Shown here: positions 61,708 to 64,000 of the stretch, piece by piece
Position numbering within the stretch: the first letter of the stretch is position 1
Layout: the number at the start of each line of letters is the position of its first letter
NCBI RefSeq assembly: GCF_014203545.1
Contig: NZ_JACHJG010000010.1
Coordinates: forward strand, 186,001 to 250,000
Length of the DNA: 64,000 nucleotides
Reading direction: 5' to 3'
Source of the DNA: Streptomyces netropsis
GTDB lineage: Bacteria > Actinomycetota > Actinomycetes > Streptomycetales > Streptomycetaceae
Position numbers and translations under genes: made by a program
Notes under the pieces: generated by a model
The model's input: the letters and a program-made list of their open reading frames with translations, nothing else
Told to the model about the DNA's origin: nothing
Database searches by the model: none

Positions 61708-62120
61708 GCGGCCCCCTCCGTGCGCACCGCCACGCAGGTGGCGCCCGGTGGCGCCTCACTCACGTGTCCCGTACGCGCGTACGTCGTACTGCTGCCCAAA
61801 ACTGCTTGTGCCCACCGTCACATACTCGTCGAATGTAGTGGCCGGGCCCGGCGGCGCAGTCGCCTTTGTGGCAAATCGCCGTCCGGGAACGGTCGGGGAT
61901 GATATGGCTACGTTCACTTTGTGCTCGTTTCGCCGATCGGCGCAGATCGTACGTGCGCGAATGTGCCGATGTGTTATGCGGGTGTGACCGGATTCGTGAG
62001 AGTGAGGGGCTCGGACGGGGCATAGGCTCCTTGGCGGTCGGCGTATGCCAGGCGGTGTTTCACGGGGAAGCGGCCGGGCAGGGGCCACCGAGGAAGACGT
62101 CCGTGGGAGCGCGGGACCGA
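61708..62120. other. Intergenic region between sigma and STAS genes
   Basis: 413 bp, divergent promoters. GC drops in 61850-61990. No gene-like frame with a good start. The region must hold the sigma-operon promoter (possibly self-recognised) but no repeated -35/-10 pair could be verified. Confidence 0.35.
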
Positions 62121-62513
62121 GTGAAGGGCTGCGGGCACGTGACACTGAAGGTGACGGAGGGTGAGCGGGGCCACTGGGCCGTGCTCCGGGTCTCCGGAGA
62201 GATGGACCTCGTGACCTCGCCGGCGGTCCGGCAGCATGTGCACGACGCGGTCGCCGAGGGACGGCGCAGTCTGGTGCTCGACCTCGGTGAGGTCCGTTTC
62301 TGCGACTCCAGCGGTGTGGGCGTGCTGATCGCGGCCCGGCGGCTGATGCGGTCCTGCCAGGGGCGGCTGCGGCTGATCCTGCCCGCGCAGGGCGCGGTCG
62401 ACGGCTCGCACGTCAACCGTGTGCTGGGCGCCCTCGGGGTGCGCCGCCTCTTCGAGGTCTTCCCCGATCTGGACAGCGCGACCGACGAACGGGCGAACCC
62501 GCTGTCGGCGTAG
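62121..62513 (+). CDS. STAS domain anti-sigma factor antagonist
   Basis: 130-residue SpoIIAA/RsbV-like protein. VTLKVTEGERGHWAVLRVSGEMDLVTSPAVRQHVHDAVAEGRRSLVLDLGEVRFCDSSGVGVLIAARRLMRSCQGRLRLIL contains the DSSG motif with the phosphorylatable Ser. It would bind an RsbW-like kinase/anti-sigma. Start uncertain: GTG 62121 (with GGGAGC upstream) or GTG 62139. The divergent ECF operon uses a different anti-sigma type, so its partner is elsewhere. Confidence 0.85.
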   Translation: MKGCGHVTLKVTEGERGHWAVLRVSGEMDLVTSPAVRQHVHDAVAEGRRSLVLDLGEVRFCDSSGVGVLIAARRLMRSCQGRLRLILPAQGAVDGSHVNRVLGALGVRRLFEVFPDLDSATDERANPLSA

Positions 62514-62518
62514 CGCGT

Positions 62519-63664
62519 TCACCCCGCCGGGGGGAACTCCGCCCGTACGAGGAATCCGCCGTCGGCCGTCCCGTGCGCGGTCAGCGTCCCGCCCAGGCTC
62601 TGCGCCCGCTCCCGCAGCCCGACCAGACCGTGGCCCCCGCCGGGCAGTTCCGGTGCCGGTACGGCCGCGTCCGCCGGACCGTTGCGGATCTCGACCCGCA
62701 GGCCCCGTGCCTCCTCCTCGGTGACCCGGACCCGCACCCACGCCCCGGGCGCGTGTTTGCGCACGTTCGTCAGTGCCTCCTGCACGGTCCGGAAGGCGGC
62801 GCGCTCGACGGCCTCCGAGCGCTCGGTCTCCCGGTCGGAGGTGTCCTCGTAGTCGACGTTCAGCGCGCTCAGCTCGATCAGCCGGGGCAGGTCCGCCAGG
62901 CGTGGCTGCGGGGTGAGTTCCTCGGTGTCGGCGCCCGCGGCGCGCAGGATGCCGACCATGTGGCGCAGCTCGTCCAGGGTGCGCACGGACAGTTCGCGGA
63001 TCGTGCGGGCCCCGGCGCGGGCCTCCTTGTCGGCCGTGCTGATCTGCACGGCCCCGGCCTGCAGGCTGATGAGGCTGACCTGGTGGGCGACGACGTCGTG
63101 CATCTCGCGGGCGAGCCGGGCGCGCTCGGTGGCGAGGACCTGGTCGGACAGCAGTCGGTCCTCGCGGGCGCGGCTGCGGGTCAGCTCGTCGAGACGGGCG
63201 GCGAGTTCGCGGCGGGTGCGGGTGAGCAGGCCGACGGCGATGGGGGTGGCCGCGGTGACGAGCGCGTCGACGAGGAAGAGGGCCGTTTCGCGGCGGTCGT
63301 CGAAGGAGAGTTCGGAGATCGGGTAGGGCAGGAAGTGCGCGGTGGCCAGCAGCAGTCCGCACACGACGAGCAGCCGCCGGTCGGGTCTGCGGACGGCGAT
63401 CGTGTAGAGCGCGACCATGGGTGCGAACCAGATGTAGCCGATGTAGATGCCGGGCAGGGTGGCCGCGAAGACGGTGAGCGGGAACCGGCGGCGCCACAGC
63501 AGCGCGACCGCGGCGAGCAGTGACACCCCCAGCTCCAGCCCCAGCCCGGTGCCGTTGACGAGCAGCGCGTCCATGGTCGCGAAGAGCGCGGGCACCACGA
63601 CGGGCAGGGCGGCGGGCATCCGGGCGGCCGTGAAGCGGTGCCGGATCCGCGGCGAGGTGCTCAT
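62519..63664 (-). CDS. NarL-class sensor histidine kinase
   Basis: 381 residues. About five N-terminal membrane helices (20-145), HisKA_3 dimerisation region with the phosphorylated His189 in ARLAREMHDVVAHQVSLISLQAGAVQ, and a HATPase_c domain with VQEALTNVRKHAPGAWVRVRV (N-box, about 300) and GGGHGLVGLRERAQSLGGTL (G-box, about 345). The ligand is unknown. Its ATG overlaps the upstream response regulator stop as ATGA. Confidence 0.93.
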   Translation of the reverse strand: MSTSPRIRHRFTAARMPAALPVVVPALFATMDALLVNGTGLGLELGVSLLAAVALLWRRRFPLTVFAATLPGIYIGYIWFAPMVALYTIAVRRPDRRLLVVCGLLLATAHFLPYPISELSFDDRRETALFLVDALVTAATPIAVGLLTRTRRELAARLDELTRSRAREDRLLSDQVLATERARLAREMHDVVAHQVSLISLQAGAVQISTADKEARAGARTIRELSVRTLDELRHMVGILRAAGADTEELTPQPRLADLPRLIELSALNVDYEDTSDRETERSEAVERAAFRTVQEALTNVRKHAPGAWVRVRVTEEEARGLRVEIRNGPADAAVPAPELPGGGHGLVGLRERAQSLGGTLTAHGTADGGFLVRAEFPPAG

Positions 63665-64000
63665 CGGGCGCCGCCGTTCGGCGGGGCGGCGTCGGCGGGG
63701 TGGCGGGTGGCGACGAGCCCCGCGCGGTCGGCGACGACGGCGGCCTGGACGCGGTTGACGCCGCCGAGTTTGCCGAGGACGGCCCGGACGTGGTCCTTGA
63801 CCGTGCTGGGGGCCAGTCCCATGCGCTCGGCGATCTGGGGGTTGGCGAGGCCCGCGCCGAGGTGGGCCAGCACCTCGCGCTCGCGCGGGGTCAGCGCCTG
63901 GACCGCCGAGGCGGCGGTCGTCTCGGCCTCGGCGGCGAGGTAGCCGCCGATGACCGCGCGGGTCACACCCGGGTCCAGGACGCTGGCGCCGGCGGCGAGG
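63661..64000 (-). CDS. LuxR/NarL response regulator, C-terminal part (cut by window edge)
   Basis: The visible 113 codons are the C-terminal part; receiver domain start is beyond the right edge. LTPREREVLAHLGAGLANPQIAERMGLAPSTVKDHVRAVLGKLGGVNRVQAAVVA is the LuxR-type HTH. Upstream residues LAAGASVLDPGVTRAVIGGY fit the end of the receiver/linker region. Paired with the histidine kinase through an ATGA overlap. Confidence 0.88.
   Translation of the reverse strand, partial: LAAGASVLDPGVTRAVIGGYLAAEAETTAASAVQALTPREREVLAHLGAGLANPQIAERMGLAPSTVKDHVRAVLGKLGGVNRVQAAVVADRAGLVATRHPADAAPPNGGAR

Noticed and set aside
1..64000. CRISPR array, prophage, transposase or integrase genes
   Set aside because: No regularly spaced repeats with unique spacers and no recombinase motifs were seen on either strand.

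Overview
The window is chromosomal DNA from a Streptomyces-type actinomycete. Evidence: very high G+C with strong third-position G/C in nearly every gene, frequent GTG and one TTG start, leaderless mRNAs with TANNNT -10 boxes 6-8 nt before the start codon, actinomycete-specific families (DUF3027, DUF2771, DUF2530, mycothiol-type MDMPI domains, NsdA-like regulators), and the futalosine menaquinone pathway (start of mqnB at the left edge). From memory, the gene order resembles the conserved core region around SCO43xx-SCO44xx of S. coelicolor, with accessory insertions. No rRNA, tRNA, CRISPR array, transposase or prophage was found.

Layout. 0-10 kb: mqnB (partial), a lipoprotein, an MFS exporter, DUF3027, a giant GHKL/sacsin-like ATP-binding protein, a DUF1059 protein, a CtpE-like P-type ATPase and a DUF2530 membrane protein. 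10-18 kb: AzgA-type purine permease, VC0807-family membrane protein, MarR plus MFS pair, GNAT, ThpR, a 28-residue membrane peptide, aldo/keto reductase, VOC protein. 18-20.5 kb: arsenic island (arsR-acr3-arsC overlapping operon, divergent arsI/cadI). 20.5-24.8 kb: accessory pocket (GntR, secreted/hypothetical protein, DHFR-like reductase, SnoaL-like protein, FAD monooxygenase with divergent TetR). 24.8-31.6 kb: short editing-less threonyl-tRNA synthetase with a Thr-codon leader peptide and attenuator hairpin, a secreted beta-propeller, serC, and a 960-residue FAD/Fe-S 2-hydroxyacid dehydrogenase. 31.9-40.6 kb: a seven-gene overlapping operon (TIGR03084, AtuA, acyl-CoA carboxylase beta and alpha, acyl-CoA dehydrogenase, enoyl-CoA hydratase, TetR), probably for a branched or terpenoid acyl-CoA. 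40.7-46.6 kb: second citrate synthase, pdxH, PAS protein, SIS protein and the iron regulator dmdR1. 46.6-64 kb: hydrolase, Rox-like monooxygenase, prim-pol domain protein, NsdA-like regulator, repeat-rich anchored protein, receptor-type lipoprotein, purU, a triple-HTH regulator with a small membrane partner, ECF sigma factor with fused zinc-finger/MDMPI anti-sigma, STAS protein, and a NarL-type two-component system cut by the right edge.

The most interesting signals lie outside the annotated families: (1) a leaderless leader peptide with three consecutive Thr codons followed by a 14-bp perfect hairpin upstream of the short thrS; (2) a strong consensus promoter, near-perfect Shine-Dalgarno sequence, 12-codon ORF and 14-bp closing stem forming a candidate small RNA/small-protein gene at 42.95-43.18 kb; (3) a palindromic 130-140-bp element present once between genes (14.76 kb) and once in frame inside the acyl-CoA carboxylase alpha gene (37.12 kb); (4) several strong orphan operators and tandem repeats in intergenic DNA.
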